Shown: piece by piece, positions 24,144-31,746 of the stretch | Numbering within the stretch: position 1 is the first letter of the stretch | Layout of the letters: every line of letters starts with the position of its first letter | Source: JAFGCL01 sp964492335 | Lineage (GTDB): Bacteria; Chloroflexota; Dehalococcoidia; UBA2247; RBG-13-53-26 | Direction of reading: 5' to 3' | Assembly (NCBI GenBank): GCA_964492335.1 | Contig: CAZBJX010000022.1 | Span: 1 to 34,855 of the forward strand | Length of the DNA stretch: 34,855 bases | Program-made: the position numbers and the translations under genes | The notes under the pieces: generated by a model | Told to the model about the DNA's origin: nothing | The model's database searches: none | What the model saw: only the letters and a program-made list of their open reading frames with translations

Positions 24144-24802
24144 TAGGTCTCCAGGGGCAGAATACCCCGCCGTATGGCGAAGCGGATGAGGTCGGTCTGG
24201 CTGTGCAGGCCCAGCTTGCGCATGAGGTTGGTCCGGTGCGTCTCTGCGGTGCGCGGGCTGATGGACAGGCGCGCAGCCACCTCGGCGTTGGTGCACCCCT
24301 CGGCCGCCATCTGCAGCACTTCGCGCTCCCTGGTGGTCAGCGTCTCGTAGGGGTCCATGGCCGTCCCCTCGGCTTTCCGGGAGTAGGCTTCTATGGCCCG
24401 CTCGGACAGCGGGGGGCTGAGGTAGCGGCCTCCGGAGGCCGCCTGCCGGATGGCCCTGATGAGCTCGTCGGAGGTGGCCGACTTCAGGACATAGGCCTTG
24501 GCCCCGGCCCGAAGGGCCTCCAGGACATAGGCCTCGTTGGTGTACATGGAGAGGATGATGACGTTGGTGCTCGGAGAGCGCTGGCTCGCCTGCCGCGCCA
24601 CCTCCAGGCCGTTCATGCCGGGCATCATCAGGTCCAGGACCACCACGTCCGGATGAAGCCGCTCAATCATCTCGGCCGCTTCGATGCCGTCGCTGGCCTC
24701 TCCGGCGATGCTGAACTCCGGCTCAGCTTCCAGCAGGACCCGCAGCCCGTGACGTACCACCTGATGATCATCCGCCAGCACTATGGTCGTCTTCTTGCTC
24801 AT
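24143..24802 (-). CDS. NarL/FixJ-family response regulator
   Basis: 219-aa regulator. The receiver domain (about 5-120) has DD at 11-12, phospho-acceptor Asp in VVLDLMMPGMNG (near 57), and the conserved Lys in YVLKSA. The LuxR-type helix-turn-helix (about 150-212) shows LTTREREVLQMAAEGCTNAEVAARLSISPRTAETH...MRKLGLHSQTDLIRFA. It overlaps the upstream kinase by ATGA (24799-24802), so the two are translationally coupled and form a cognate pair. Targets are unknown; a GC-rich hairpin ends the operon. Confidence 0.96.
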   Translation of the reverse strand: MSKKTTIVLADDHQVVRHGLRVLLEAEPEFSIAGEASDGIEAAEMIERLHPDVVVLDLMMPGMNGLEVARQASQRSPSTNVIILSMYTNEAYVLEALRAGAKAYVLKSATSDELIRAIRQAASGGRYLSPPLSERAIEAYSRKAEGTAMDPYETLTTREREVLQMAAEGCTNAEVAARLSISPRTAETHRTNLMRKLGLHSQTDLIRFAIRRGILPLET

Positions 24803-26679
24803 TGACCCCTCCCCGACTTCGCCGTACTGCCTACCGGGAACTTCGCCACCAGGAGCGTCCCGGCCCCCGGCGCGGAGATGATCTCGAACTGCCCGCCAAG
24901 CAGGGTGGCCCTCTCCTGCATGCCGGTCAGGCCGCTGGATGTACCCCTGGCAAACGCGGCCTCGGTATCGAAGCCGATGCCCTCGTCTTCAATATACACG
25001 CTGAGAACCCCCTTGTTGAGCACCAAACGGACCGAAGCCCCCACCACTCCGGCATGCCGCGCCACGTTGGTCAGCCCCTCCTGCACTATGCGGTACACCG
25101 CCGTCTCGATCTCAGGGGCGAAACGCCTCTGGATCCCCCGGTGTTTGAAGGCCACATGCACGCCCGTCTGGCCGTTGAAGCGCTCGAAGTGCCACAGGAG
25201 GGCCGGCATCAGACCCAGATCATCCAGCATCGCCGGCCGGAATTCAAGGGACAGGTCCTGCACCCGGGACACCAGCTCATTGATGGAGGCCAGCGCCTCG
25301 GACAGCCGGGCCTTCACCAGCGGCGGCGGCAGGCGCGACACCATCTCCAGGGAGAGCTTGAGCCCGGTCAGCTCCTGCCCGATGTGGTCATGGAGCTCGC
25401 GGGCCATGCCGCGCCGCTCCATCTCCTGCACCTCCACCAGCCGCCGCGACAGCCGGCGCAGCGCGTCCTCGGCCTGCTTGCGCAGGGTGATGTCGCGGGT
25501 CACCCCCAGGTAGCCCGTCGGCTTCCCCGATTTGTCCCGCAGGAAGGTGATCCGGTCCTCGGTCCACACCGTCGATCCGTCCTGGCGAATGACCTCCACC
25601 TCGATGGTCCAGGACCGCCGCAGGTTCCTGCGGCGCTTCTCTGCCGCCAGCTCCCTGGCGAAGACCTTCTTCGCCTTCCTGAAGGACGCAGGGGTCAGCA
25701 GGTCCTTCACGTTGTGGGGGATGTCCTCCACGGACCTGTAACCCTGGAGGCTCTTGCCCGAGGGGCTGACGTAGGTGCGGTTCATGTTCATGTCCGAGAC
25801 CCAGATGACGTCGGTGATGTTCTCCGCCAGCAGCCGGTACCTCCGCTCGCTGTCGCGAAGCGATTCCTCCATCTTGCGGCGCTCGGTGACGTCGCGGGTG
25901 ACCCCCATCAGGCCGGCCGGGTAGCCGTCCGGGCCGTAGAGCAGGGTCACCTTGTTCTCGGTCCAGACCGTGCCGCCCCCCTTGTGGGTCATCCCCAGGA
26001 CCACCGTGCCCAGCTTGAACCTCTCCTTGAGGTTCTTCTTCCCGGTCAGCTCCGCCTTCATCAGCCTCAGCGCCTTGCGCAGGGAGTCGGGCGTGAGTAT
26101 CTGGTCCAGCCCCTGCGTCATGACGTCTTCAACGGCATAGCCCCGCAGCCGTTCCACCGACGGGCTGAGATAGGTCAGCCGCAGGTCCGTGTCCAGGATC
26201 CAGATGACGTCCACGATGCTCTCCGCCAGCAGGCTGTAGCGGCGCTCGCTCTCCCGCAGCGCCTCCAGCGTGCGCTCGTACTCGTCGACATTGCGCACCA
26301 TGCAGTGATACTGCGTCGCCTCGCCTTCGCCATTGCGATCGGCCACCATGGTCACCAGGCAGTCTATCACCGTCCCGTCCCTCTTCCGGAGCCTGGCCTG
26401 CCGGTCCTTCACGTACCCCTTCTGCTGCAGGTCCTTCCACAGCGGCTCCGTCTCCCCACCCTGGGCATAGAGGTCCTTCAGGTGCATGCGGCAGATCTGA
26501 CGGTGACCGTACATGAGGAGGTCGGTGGCGGACTTGCTCGCCTGCGCGATCCGACCGTCGCGGCCCACAATGAAGAGGGCATCGAGGGACTGCTCGAAGA
26601 AGCGGCGATACACCTCGAGGTCCTCCCGGGGTGCCGCCGCGCCCGCGGCCGTGGTCTCTGCCACCATGCGCCTCTTCAT
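24799..26679 (-). CDS. Soluble triple-PAS sensor kinase (HisKA_3)
   Basis: 626-aa cytoplasmic kinase with three PAS domains (about 20-135, 140-262 and 265-392), each ending in a PAC-type segment (LMGVTRDVTERRKMEE, YLGVTRDITLRKQAED). The dimerisation domain is HisKA_3 type with MARELHDHIGQELTGLK (acceptor His in ELHDHIGQ), and the ATPase domain has RIVQEGLTNVARHA and IEDEGIGFD. There is no membrane segment, so the signal is internal; PAS domains could hold a cofactor. ATG at 26679 has GGAGGG 6 nt upstream; a GTG 3 nt earlier is the alternative. Upstream TAGAAT (26725-26730 reversed) may be its -10. Confidence 0.95.
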   Translation of the reverse strand: MKRRMVAETTAAGAAAPREDLEVYRRFFEQSLDALFIVGRDGRIAQASKSATDLLMYGHRQICRMHLKDLYAQGGETEPLWKDLQQKGYVKDRQARLRKRDGTVIDCLVTMVADRNGEGEATQYHCMVRNVDEYERTLEALRESERRYSLLAESIVDVIWILDTDLRLTYLSPSVERLRGYAVEDVMTQGLDQILTPDSLRKALRLMKAELTGKKNLKERFKLGTVVLGMTHKGGGTVWTENKVTLLYGPDGYPAGLMGVTRDVTERRKMEESLRDSERRYRLLAENITDVIWVSDMNMNRTYVSPSGKSLQGYRSVEDIPHNVKDLLTPASFRKAKKVFARELAAEKRRRNLRRSWTIEVEVIRQDGSTVWTEDRITFLRDKSGKPTGYLGVTRDITLRKQAEDALRRLSRRLVEVQEMERRGMARELHDHIGQELTGLKLSLEMVSRLPPPLVKARLSEALASINELVSRVQDLSLEFRPAMLDDLGLMPALLWHFERFNGQTGVHVAFKHRGIQRRFAPEIETAVYRIVQEGLTNVARHAGVVGASVRLVLNKGVLSVYIEDEGIGFDTEAAFARGTSSGLTGMQERATLLGGQFEIISAPGAGTLLVAKFPVGSTAKSGRGQ

Positions 26680-26753
26680 CACAGTCCCTCCAGCTGGCTG
26701 GCGAAACAGACGCCAGTGGTTATGATTCTACACCAACGGGGCCACAGGACACA

Positions 26754-26768
26754 GTCCCGTCGCGGGAC
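26754..26768 (-). terminator. Hairpin after MarR gene
   Basis: GTCCCG / CGGGAC, 6-bp stem, 3-nt loop. A second, longer one (26789-26815, GGGAGCC / GGCTCCC, 13-nt loop) lies closer to the MarR stop. Together they probably separate MarR from the kinase operon. Confidence 0.4.
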
Positions 26769-26783
26769 GGGGCCGGGCCTGGC

Positions 26784-26810
26784 GGGGGGGGAGCCGGGGC
26801 GGGATGCGGG
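26784..26810 (+). other. Canonical G-quadruplex motif
   Basis: On the plus strand four G-runs of at least 3 are separated by loops of 4, 1 and 4 nt (G8-AGCC-G4-C-G3-ATGC-G3). It fits the G3N1-7 rule and lies between two leftward genes. Confidence 0.5.
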
Positions 26811-26843
26811 CTCCCGTCCGGCTGTGTTGCTCGGAGCGGCCGG

Positions 26844-27386
26844 CTACCCGGACCCTCTCCTGGGCTTCGTCCTGCTCCTGGCCGCCTTGTGCATTGGGGC
26901 GGAGGCGTTGCCGACAGCGGTGCTGATTCCCAGCTGGCCCTTGGTGGCCGCCCCGGCCTCCAGCAGGGCTTCCAGCCCGTCCCTGACCGCCATGATCTGC
27001 TCCTCGGAGAGGGACCGGAACATCATCTCGGCGTGCTCCCGCGCCAGTTTCCACAGGCCCACCAGCATCTTCTCGCCCTTGGGCGACAGGCGGCAGAGAA
27101 CCACCCGCCTGTCCTCGGGGTCACCCTGCCGGACCACTATGCCTCGCTCCACCAGCCTGTCGACGACGCCTGTCCCCGTGGCCAGCGAGACCCCCAGGGC
27201 GGAAGCTATCACGCTCATTCGACAGGGGCCGTGGACCAGCAGCAGCAGCACCACTTTCAACTGGGGGGTGCTGAGGTCCAGGCTGAGCCATTCCCTCGGC
27301 AGTATGGGGAAGAGCTCCCGGAAGGCCCTCTCCGACAAGGCCAGCGTGCTGTCTATGAGATCATCATCTGAGCCATTGTGACCCAA
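26844..27386 (-). CDS. MarR-family transcriptional regulator
   Basis: 180-aa winged-helix repressor or activator. The MarR core (about 35-145) is clear: LDLSTPQLKVVLLLLVHGPCRMSVIASALGVSLATGTGVVDRLVERGIVVRQGDPEDRRVVLCRLSPKGEKM, including the wing DPEDRR. The C-terminal 30 residues are basic (HKAARSRTKPRRG), beyond the usual family length. I chose TTG at 27386, with GGAGGG 5 nt upstream, because the first 15 residues of the longer frame (to 27431) have no ribosome binding site. A consensus promoter and a 6-bp inverted repeat lie 75-105 nt upstream, suggesting autoregulation. It precedes the triple-PAS kinase operon. Confidence 0.92.
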   Translation of the reverse strand: MGHNGSDDDLIDSTLALSERAFRELFPILPREWLSLDLSTPQLKVVLLLLVHGPCRMSVIASALGVSLATGTGVVDRLVERGIVVRQGDPEDRRVVLCRLSPKGEKMLVGLWKLAREHAEMMFRSLSEEQIMAVRDGLEALLEAGAATKGQLGISTAVGNASAPMHKAARSRTKPRRGSG

Positions 27387-27461
27387 TGCAACCCTCCAAG
27401 GTGCGCTCCACCACCCGGACGATGGACGCATATATAGCTTAGGGTATCACTAACTATTTCA

Positions 27462-27490
27462 AGTATACCAATGTTGTCGGTGATTGTCAA
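27462..27490 (-). promoter_or_regulatory. MarR gene promoter
   Basis: Near-consensus sigma-70-type promoter on the minus strand: TTGACA (27490-27485), 17-nt spacer, TATACT (27467-27462). Predicted start near 27455 gives a leader of about 68 nt before the TTG. Confidence 0.75.
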
Positions 27491-27493
27491 CAT
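27471..27493. promoter_or_regulatory. Possible MarR operator
   Basis: Inverted repeat ATGTTG (27471-27476) / CAACAT (27488-27493) with an 11-nt spacer, covering the -35 box and part of the spacer of the MarR promoter. TTG/CAA-type arms are common in MarR operators, so autorepression is plausible. Confidence 0.5.
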
Positions 27494-27500
27494 CAGACTA

Positions 27501-27518
27501 CGGCAATTGTTTTTGCCG
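27501..27518 (-). terminator. Hairpin between M29 operon and MarR gene
   Basis: CGGCAA / TTGCCG, 6-bp stem with a 6-nt loop. A stronger one (GGCGGC / GCCGCC, 27545-27560) spans the stop codon of the TIGR04076 gene. Both would end the leftward operon. Confidence 0.4.
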
Positions 27519-27549
27519 CACTAGACGCAGAGAGCCGCACCGGCGGCGG

Positions 27550-27810
27550 CTAGCGCCGCCTCAGCTCAAAGACCACCGGGTTGTCGGGGTCGGGGCAGGC
27601 GACGGTGGCCCGGTCCCCCACGCCCTCCCAGGGAAACGAGGCGCCGGATTGCAGCACCGTGGCGAAGGGCCAGAGGGCGCAGAAGGCCCAGGCGCACATC
27701 CCCGGCGGAGTGGCCTGCCCGATCAGGAACTCGTCGCCCTCCTTGTGCCCCAGGGCGCAGGTGCCCTGCTGGGATATCACCCGGGCCGTGACGTCCTTCA
27801 TTTCCGCCAT
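27550..27810 (-). CDS. TIGR04076 family protein
   Basis: 86-aa protein of the TIGR04076 family, recognisable from VTARVISQQGTCALGHKEGDEFLIG, then PPGMCAWAFCALWPFATVLQSG and the terminal ACPDPDNPVVFELRR. Three conserved cysteines (CALGHK, MCAWAFCAL) and one near the end suggest metal binding or redox chemistry; the family has no established function. ATG at 27810 is preceded by GGAGGCGG about 12 nt away; ATG at 27801 is also possible. It follows the M29 peptidase gene by 30 nt on the same strand and is probably cotranscribed. Confidence 0.88.
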   Translation of the reverse strand: MAEMKDVTARVISQQGTCALGHKEGDEFLIGQATPPGMCAWAFCALWPFATVLQSGASFPWEGVGDRATVACPDPDNPVVFELRRR

Positions 27811-27840
27811 GATGATATCCGCCTCCCTCCGGCAAGTTGA

Positions 27841-28950
27841 TCAGAAGTCGATGGTGAAACGGCCGTCGCGGTAGAGCAGATGGCCGTCAACCCGGACCTC
27901 CCCGCCACGGCGCAGGTCGCTGACCATGTCCCAGTGCACCGCCGACTGGTTCCGGCTGCCGGTCTCCGGGTACCCCGCGCCCAGCGCGATGTGGAAGCTC
28001 CCATTGATCTTCTCGTCGAAGAGGATCTCCCTGGTGGCGCGGTCGATCCCCTCATTGGTGCCGATGGCGAACTCCCCCACGGACCGGGACCCCTCGTCGG
28101 TGTCCAGCGTCTTCAGCAGGAAGTCCTGGTTCTTGTCGGCCGTCGCCTTCACCACCCGCCCTTTCTCAAACCACAGCCTGACGCCGGTGACCTCGCGCCC
28201 GCCATAGATGGCCGGATAGGAGAACCAGGCGTGCCCTTCAACGCTGTCCTCCACCGGGCCGGTGAAGACTTCGCCATCGGGCATGTTGTACCTCCCGTCG
28301 CAGTTGACGAAGGTCCGCCCGGCAATGCTCATGCGCAGGTCGGTCTCCGGGCCCGTCACCTGCAGCCGCTCCCGCCCCTTGAGCCACTCGACGACCTTCT
28401 GCTGGCGCTCCGAGAACCGCTGCCAGTGCCCCACAGGGTCATTCATGTCCGGGAGACAGGCGCGATAGACGAAGTCCTCGTACTCCCCGAGGCTCATCTC
28501 CGCGTCCTGGGCATACGCATTGGTGGGGAAGATCACGTAGGTCCAGCGCAGCTCGCCGGCCGCCGAACGCCGCATGAAGACCGTCATCATCTCCGTACGC
28601 GCCTGCTGATGAAGCACCATCCTGGCCGGGTCCACGTTGCTCAACGCCCGGGTGTTGTCCGCCCCGCCGACCGCGATCCGCACGTCGTAGGTCTCGGTGG
28701 TCAGCTTCAAGGGCTCGGGCACATGCTGCAGCTGCGCATCCGAGGCGTACTTGAAGAGCAGGTCCTCCATGCCGGGAAGGGCCACCCGCATCAGGGGATG
28801 CCCCCCCGCTTTCAGCGTCTCAACGTAGACCGCCTTGAGCAGCGGCTCCGCCAGACTGTCGCCCTCGATGACAACCCTGTCGCCGGGGCGCACGGCCACG
28901 CAGTACTCCACGATCACCTGGGCCAGCTTCTCCACGCGCGGGTCGGCCAT
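27841..28950 (-). CDS. M29 family aminopeptidase (aminopeptidase T-like)
   Basis: 369-aa metallo-aminopeptidase of family M29, which removes N-terminal residues from peptides in the cytoplasm. N-terminal YCVAVRPGDRVVIEGD is typical. Metal-site segments are visible: MPDGEVFTGPVEDSVEGH, ATDEGSRSVGEFAIGTNEGI-like DEGS...GEFAIGTN, LFDEKINGSFHIALG, and SAVHWDMVSD, providing the usual Glu, His and Asp ligands. ATG at 28950 has GGAGGG 7 nt upstream and a strong promoter about 90 nt away. It heads a two-gene operon with the TIGR04076 protein. Confidence 0.94.
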   Translation of the reverse strand: MADPRVEKLAQVIVEYCVAVRPGDRVVIEGDSLAEPLLKAVYVETLKAGGHPLMRVALPGMEDLLFKYASDAQLQHVPEPLKLTTETYDVRIAVGGADNTRALSNVDPARMVLHQQARTEMMTVFMRRSAAGELRWTYVIFPTNAYAQDAEMSLGEYEDFVYRACLPDMNDPVGHWQRFSERQQKVVEWLKGRERLQVTGPETDLRMSIAGRTFVNCDGRYNMPDGEVFTGPVEDSVEGHAWFSYPAIYGGREVTGVRLWFEKGRVVKATADKNQDFLLKTLDTDEGSRSVGEFAIGTNEGIDRATREILFDEKINGSFHIALGAGYPETGSRNQSAVHWDMVSDLRRGGEVRVDGHLLYRDGRFTIDF

Positions 28951-29037
28951 GGCTCACCCTCCTGCAGCCGGACGATGACGGAGGTGCCGGGCCGGCTGGA
29001 TGCCCGGCCGTCGCAGACGGCTTCTGATTCGCCGCCG

Positions 29038-29066
29038 ATTCTAGGTGCCGTCCCGGCCATTGTCAA
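29038..29066 (-). promoter_or_regulatory. Promoter of M29 aminopeptidase gene
   Basis: Minus strand TTGACA (29066-29061), 17-nt spacer, TAGAAT (29043-29038); start expected near 29031. Just upstream (29075-29090) is a 6-bp inverted repeat GTCGCT / AGCGAC with a 4-nt loop, and a second TGTCAA (29080-29085), possible regulator sites. Confidence 0.7.
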
Positions 29067-29172
29067 GGCATCCTGTCGCTGTCAAGCGACTATGTCACTC
29101 TAATTGTTCAGCGATTCCGTCACCCTCTGTCCATGGAAGGCCTTCGCGGCGTTGTGGGCAGGGCCCGGGCCC

Positions 29173-29201
29173 TTTGCATTTGCCGCCACCCAAGGTATAA
29201 T
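29173..29201 (+). promoter_or_regulatory. rplI promoter giving a leaderless transcript
   Basis: TTTGCA (29173-29178), 17-nt spacer, TATAAT (29196-29201). A start 6-8 nt after the -10 falls at 29207-29209, the A of the rplI ATG, so the transcript would have no leader. No ribosome binding site is present upstream of the ATG. Confidence 0.6.
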
Positions 29202-29208
29202 AGCGCCC

Positions 29209-29664
29209 ATGAAAGTAGTACTGCTCAAGGATGTGCCACGGCTGGGCAAGGCAGGAGACGTCAAGGACGTGGCCGACGGCTATGCCAGGAACTTCCTCTT
29301 GCAGCGCAAGCTGGCCCTGCCGGCCACACCGGCGGCCCTTAGGGATGTTGAGGCGCGCCTGCTAAGGGAAGACCAGGAACTGCAGCGCCACGCTGGCGAA
29401 CTGGCCACTCTGGCCCAACAGCTGGAGGGGCTCACCGTCACCTTCAATATCAAGGCCAAAGGCATCGATGGAGAGCGCCTCTACGGGTCCATCAGGGACC
29501 ATCAGGTGGCCGAAGAGCTGGCACGCGTCACCGGGGCCGCCATAGACCGTACCGTGGTGGCCTTGGAATCACCCATCCGCACCCTGGGAACTCATGAGCT
29601 CACCGTGAGGTTGAGCAAGGACCTGGCCCCCACGGTCAAGGTTGTCGTTGCCAGGGAGGAGTAG
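29209..29664 (+). CDS. rplI: 50S ribosomal protein L9
   Basis: 151-aa large-subunit protein. The N-terminal domain MKVVLLKDVPRLGKAGDVKDVADGYARNFLL is the L9 signature, followed by the long central helix (about 45-75) and the C-terminal domain with KAKGIDGERLYGSI and KVVVAREE. The ATG at 29209 is chosen from the conserved N-terminus; an upstream frame to 29104 is unrelated. No ribosome binding site precedes it, in line with a leaderless transcript. Its TAG overlaps the GTG of dnaB by one base (TAGTG), the widespread rplI-dnaB arrangement. Confidence 0.97.
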   Translation: MKVVLLKDVPRLGKAGDVKDVADGYARNFLLQRKLALPATPAALRDVEARLLREDQELQRHAGELATLAQQLEGLTVTFNIKAKGIDGERLYGSIRDHQVAEELARVTGAAIDRTVVALESPIRTLGTHELTVRLSKDLAPTVKVVVAREE

Positions 29665-31067
29665 TGGCCGAAGACGGGAAGCTACCGCCCCACAATGTGG
29701 AGGCCGAAGAGGCCGTTGTTGGCTCGCTCCTGGTTGATCCGGAATCGATCGCTGACACGGCGGTCTCACTGAGGCCGGAGTCCTTCTACCGGGACAAGAA
29801 CCGCTGGATCTACGAAGTCTGCCTGGCGCTCTACAATCGGGGGCAGGCCCCGAACCAGGTCGCAGTGGCCCAGGAGCTGGCGGCCCGGGGGAGGCTGGAG
29901 GCGGTGGGCGGGGCGGCGTACCTCAGCCGCCTGGTGGAGGCAGTACCCAGCACCCTCTACATAATGGACTACGCCCGCATTATCACCAGCCTTCACATCG
30001 ACCGGAAGCTGATCTCGGCGGCCGCCGAGATCGCCCGCATAGGCTACGAAGCGGACCTGGACACCGACTCCGCCATACGCAGGGCCGAGGACGCCCTCCA
30101 CAGGGTGCGCCGGGAGGACAGCCTGCGGGATTTCATGTCCGTCGGGCGCATACTGGATGACTACTGGGGGCAGGGCGACGGCCACGAGCCCGGCTCCGGG
30201 GAGCCGGGCCGGCCCCGGCACGTCGACACCGGCTTCCCCGCGCTGGATGAGCTGCTCGGGGGGATGCAGCGGTCCGACATGGTCATCCTGGCAGCCAGGA
30301 CCTCGCTGGGCAAGACCAGCCTGGCCCTGGGAATCGCCCGCAACGCGGCCATGGGCCAGAAGGCCACGGTGGCCATATTCAGCCTGGAGATGGCCAGGCA
30401 GGCGCTGGTGCAGCGCCTGCTGTGCATGGAGGCGGAGGTCGACTTCCGGCGCGTCCTCACCAGGCAGTATACCCCCATGCAGGAGAGAAGGATCATGGAC
30501 GCCACCGGCAAGCTCTCCGCCCTGCCCGTGTATATCGACGACTCGCCCGCCCTGCGGGTGACGGACATGCGCAGCAAGTCCCGCCGCCTTCACCAGGAGC
30601 GGGGCATCGACCTGGTCATCGTGGACTACCTGCAGATGGTCCGGGGAGAAGGCCGCTCCGAGAACAAGGTCCAGGAGGTCAGCGACATATCCCGGGCGCT
30701 GAAGGCCCTGGCGCGGGAGCTGGACTGCCCGGTCCTGGCCCTGTCCCAGCTGAGCCGGGCCGTGGAGCAGCGCGTCGGCCACATCCCCGTACTCTCGGAC
30801 CTGCGGGAGAGCGGCAGCATAGAGCAGGACGCCGACGTGGTCATGTTCATTCACCGGGATGACGCTTACATCAAGAGAGAGGACTGGGAGCGGGACAGAC
30901 CGGAGGCCCCCTACCCCGAAGGCATCGCCAACATCATCGTCGCCAAGCACCGCAACGGGCCGCAGGGCCAGCGCAACCTCAGGTTCCGCCGGGACATAAC
31001 CCGCTTCGAGGACCTCTCCCCGGAGGAGGAGAATGAACAGGCAGCCTTTCCCCGGTTTTCCAGCTAG
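29664..31067 (+). CDS. dnaB: Replicative DNA helicase DnaB
   Basis: 467-aa replicative helicase that unwinds DNA at the fork. The N-terminal domain (about 5-110) begins LPPHNVEAEEAVVGSLL; the RecA-type ATPase domain starts near 180 with Walker A ARTSLGKTS (about 211-219), IFSLEMA, Walker B LVIVDYLQM, ALSQLSRAVEQR, and LRESGSIEQDADVV. Walker A has Thr-Ser-Leu where ARPSMGKT or GRPGMGKT is common, still with GKT intact. No intein is present. GTG at 29664 is preceded by GGGAGGAG inside the rplI end. The DnaD-like gene begins 35 nt before its stop, so these genes are tightly coupled. Confidence 0.97.
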   Translation: MAEDGKLPPHNVEAEEAVVGSLLVDPESIADTAVSLRPESFYRDKNRWIYEVCLALYNRGQAPNQVAVAQELAARGRLEAVGGAAYLSRLVEAVPSTLYIMDYARIITSLHIDRKLISAAAEIARIGYEADLDTDSAIRRAEDALHRVRREDSLRDFMSVGRILDDYWGQGDGHEPGSGEPGRPRHVDTGFPALDELLGGMQRSDMVILAARTSLGKTSLALGIARNAAMGQKATVAIFSLEMARQALVQRLLCMEAEVDFRRVLTRQYTPMQERRIMDATGKLSALPVYIDDSPALRVTDMRSKSRRLHQERGIDLVIVDYLQMVRGEGRSENKVQEVSDISRALKALARELDCPVLALSQLSRAVEQRVGHIPVLSDLRESGSIEQDADVVMFIHRDDAYIKREDWERDRPEAPYPEGIANIIVAKHRNGPQGQRNLRFRRDITRFEDLSPEEENEQAAFPRFSS

Positions 31068-31746
31068 GTCCAGCGTCACCCCGCTGCCGGATGCCTTCTT
31101 CAGCCGGGTCCTTCCCGGGGTGGACAGCCTCCCGGAGCTGAAGGTGCTGCTGCACGTCTTCTGGCGGCTGTACCGCCGCCAGGGAGGCCTGAAGTACCTC
31201 ACCTTCGAGGACCTGGCAGCCGACGGCGTCCTGATGCAGGGGCTGGAAGGCGCCGGAGACCCCGCGGACACGCTGCGCGGGGCCCTGCAGGCGGCGGTGG
31301 ACCGCGGCGTCCTGCTGCGGGCCACGGTGCAAAGCGAAGGTCAGCCGCGGGACCTCTACTTCGTCAACGGGGAGGCCAGCCGGCAGGCCCTGGCCAGGGC
31401 GGAAGCCGGCGAGCTGACGGTCCCCCCGCCTCCGGCCGCAGCCAGCCCGGACCGGCCGGAGCCGCCCAACATCTTCGTCCTTTATGAGCAGAACATCGGC
31501 GTGCTGACCCCCATGGTGGCCGAGGAGCTGCGCGAGGCGGAGAAGCTGTACCCCGCCGCCTGGATCGAGGATGCCTTCCGGGAGGCCGTCAGCCTGAACA
31601 AGCGCAGCTGGAGGTACATCTCGCGCATCCTGGAGCGCTGGAATACAGAGGGGAAGGGACATGGAGAGCCTGGGAGAGATACTCGCCGGAAGGGCAGCCC
31701 CGGCCGCTACCTCAAGGGCAAGTATGGACACCTCGTCCGCCGATAG
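31033..31746 (+). CDS. DnaD-like replication protein
   Basis: 237-aa protein with DnaD layout. An N-terminal winged-helix-like region (about 15-115) includes LPDAFFSRVLPGVDSLPELKVLLHVFWRLYRR, and a Pro/Ala-rich linker leads to the DnaD/DnaB-2 domain (about 145-210) with NIFVLYEQNIGVLTPMVAEEL and the end motif WRYISRILERW. DnaD proteins help load the helicase in Firmicutes and relatives. It overlaps dnaB by 35 nt and the loader gene by 86 nt. The C-terminus is basic (TRRKGSPGRYLKGKYG). The ATG at 31033 is inside dnaB with GGAGGAG just before it. Confidence 0.88.
   Translation: MNRQPFPGFPARSSVTPLPDAFFSRVLPGVDSLPELKVLLHVFWRLYRRQGGLKYLTFEDLAADGVLMQGLEGAGDPADTLRGALQAAVDRGVLLRATVQSEGQPRDLYFVNGEASRQALARAEAGELTVPPPPAAASPDRPEPPNIFVLYEQNIGVLTPMVAEELREAEKLYPAAWIEDAFREAVSLNKRSWRYISRILERWNTEGKGHGEPGRDTRRKGSPGRYLKGKYGHLVRR

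Noticed and set aside
24802..27381. 859-codon frame opposite the triple-PAS kinase and MarR gene
   Set aside because: Spans two real genes on the other strand; compositional artefact.
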